From Phycisphaerales bacterium UBA2266 (GTDB taxonomy: Bacteria > Planctomycetota > Phycisphaerae > Sedimentisphaerales > Anaerobacaceae), in assembly GCA_002347125.1 (NCBI GenBank), contig DDXG01000153.1, positions 1-6,261 of the forward strand: 6,261 bases of DNA, given 5' to 3'. The notes beneath the pieces were generated by a model. It was not told where the DNA came from. It saw nothing but the letters and a program-made list of their open reading frames with translations, and searched no databases. A program made the position numbers and the translations under genes. Each line of letters begins with the position of its first letter. Position 1 is the first letter of the stretch. Shown here in pieces: positions 5,911-6,261 of the stretch.

Positions 5911-5950
5911 GTTAATTTTACGTTAGAGTATTGTTAGATTTGTGTTAATT
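5911..5950 (+). promoter_or_regulatory. Predicted Pho box array upstream of cotransporter copy 2
   Basis: Four near-identical 7-mers start exactly every 11 bp: GTTAATT (5911), GTTAGAG (5922), GTTAGAT (5933) and GTTAATT (5944), with spacers TTAC, TATT and TTGT. All four begin GTTA. The layout matches the Pho box geometry of 7-bp direct repeats with 4-bp spacers, and the GTTA core resembles the CTTAA-type repeats described for cyanobacterial Pho boxes. The block AATTCGC-N-CTGG at the end of the array (from 5947) is shared with copy 1 (from 3618). The gene downstream is a phosphate transporter. Confidence 0.7.
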
Positions 5951-5978
5951 CGCACTGGTGCTTGCATACCACTTTCGA

Positions 5979-5984
5979 TAAGAT
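5979..5984 (+). promoter_or_regulatory. -10 element of cotransporter copy 2
   Basis: TAAGAT lies 28 bp after the last repeat, the same distance as TAACAT in copy 1. Transcription would begin near 5991, giving a short leader of about 35 nt before the GTG at 6026. Confidence 0.5.
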
Positions 5985-6025
5985 GACACCCTGAGACAAC
6001 AACAGCCCCAACAAGGACAGCAGAA

Positions 6026-6261
6026 GTGAATATGACCAGAGTACTGAAAACGCTGGCCACGCTGGCCGTCATGGGAGCAATGGGTTGGTTCTGCTTTTGC
6101 GCCGCCGCACGCAGCGGTTCGCCTGATCAGCTTGCCCCGGCCCCGCCGGCCGGCACGTCCGCGTGGCTGACGGCCAGGAAGATCGCTGATTTCATGGAGC
6201 GGCTTGAGGAGAAGGAAGAGGACGAAGTCGCCGAGATGCGCGACCTGCTCCAGGAGAACCC
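6026..6261 (+). CDS. Na+/phosphate cotransporter copy 2, N-terminal part
   Basis: The gene runs off the right edge; 78 complete codons are visible. The product starts VNMTRVLKTLATLAVMGAMG and continues through the charged segment SAWLTARKIADFMERLEE to MRDLLQENP. It aligns with the N-terminus of copy 1 over its whole visible length, with roughly four fifths of residues identical and a one-residue gap after the AAA at the end of the signal/anchor. It is therefore a tandem paralogue, expected to be a Na/Pi cotransporter, although the transport and PhoU domains lie outside the window. The GTG start is chosen because AAGGA (6013-6017) lies 8 nt upstream. An in-frame TGA at 5984-5986, with no earlier start codon after it, rules out a longer form. 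A Pho box array precedes it. The separate promoter suggests it is controlled independently of copy 1. Confidence 0.85.
   Translation, partial: MNMTRVLKTLATLAVMGAMGWFCFCAAARSGSPDQLAPAPPAGTSAWLTARKIADFMERLEEKEEDEVAEMRDLLQEN

Overview
The window is GC-rich bacterial DNA. It suggests an anaerobic member of the Planctomycetes/PVC group, possibly Phycisphaerae-like. The clues are a DUF39/HcyBio homocysteine protein (typical of anaerobes), a kinase-fold protein with the catalytic-loop wording I associate with planctomycete proteins, and an exported beta-helix polysaccharide enzyme. No rRNA or other taxonomic marker is present, so this placement is an inference.

Layout. On the minus strand, positions 1-496 hold the N-terminal 165 codons of a homocysteine-biosynthesis (aspartate-semialdehyde sulfurtransferase) protein behind its own promoter. 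Upstream of it, also on the minus strand, are a kinase-like gene (679-1515) and a possible small leader ORF (1558-1743) with a good promoter and Shine-Dalgarno sequence. The small ORF lies in the same frame as the kinase, with a TGA as the first stop between them. A divergent intergenic region (about 1744-1919) separates these from the plus strand, where a secreted GH28/pectate-lyase-like beta-helix protein is encoded (1920-3332). Then comes a non-coding or degenerate stretch (3333-3764) with a 46-codon ORF that may be a gene remnant. A full-length Na+/phosphate cotransporter fused to a C-terminal double PhoU domain follows (3765-5765). The start of a second, closely similar cotransporter (6026 to the window end) shows a tandem duplication.

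The most notable structure is regulatory. Both cotransporter copies are preceded by four 7-bp direct repeats at an exact 11-bp period (3582-3621 and 5911-5950). This is the geometry of a Pho box, the DNA site of PhoB/PhoP-type response regulators. In both copies the array lies exactly 28 bp upstream of a matching -10 hexamer (TAACAT and TAAGAT). The intergenic sequence around these elements has largely diverged. This supports a functional phosphate-starvation control element serving two paralogous phosphate transporters. The leaders differ: copy 1 has an extra 68 nt containing a 7-bp hairpin.

Apart from the transporter pair, the genes do not obviously form one pathway: sulfur amino-acid synthesis, a kinase-like protein, carbohydrate degradation and phosphate transport.
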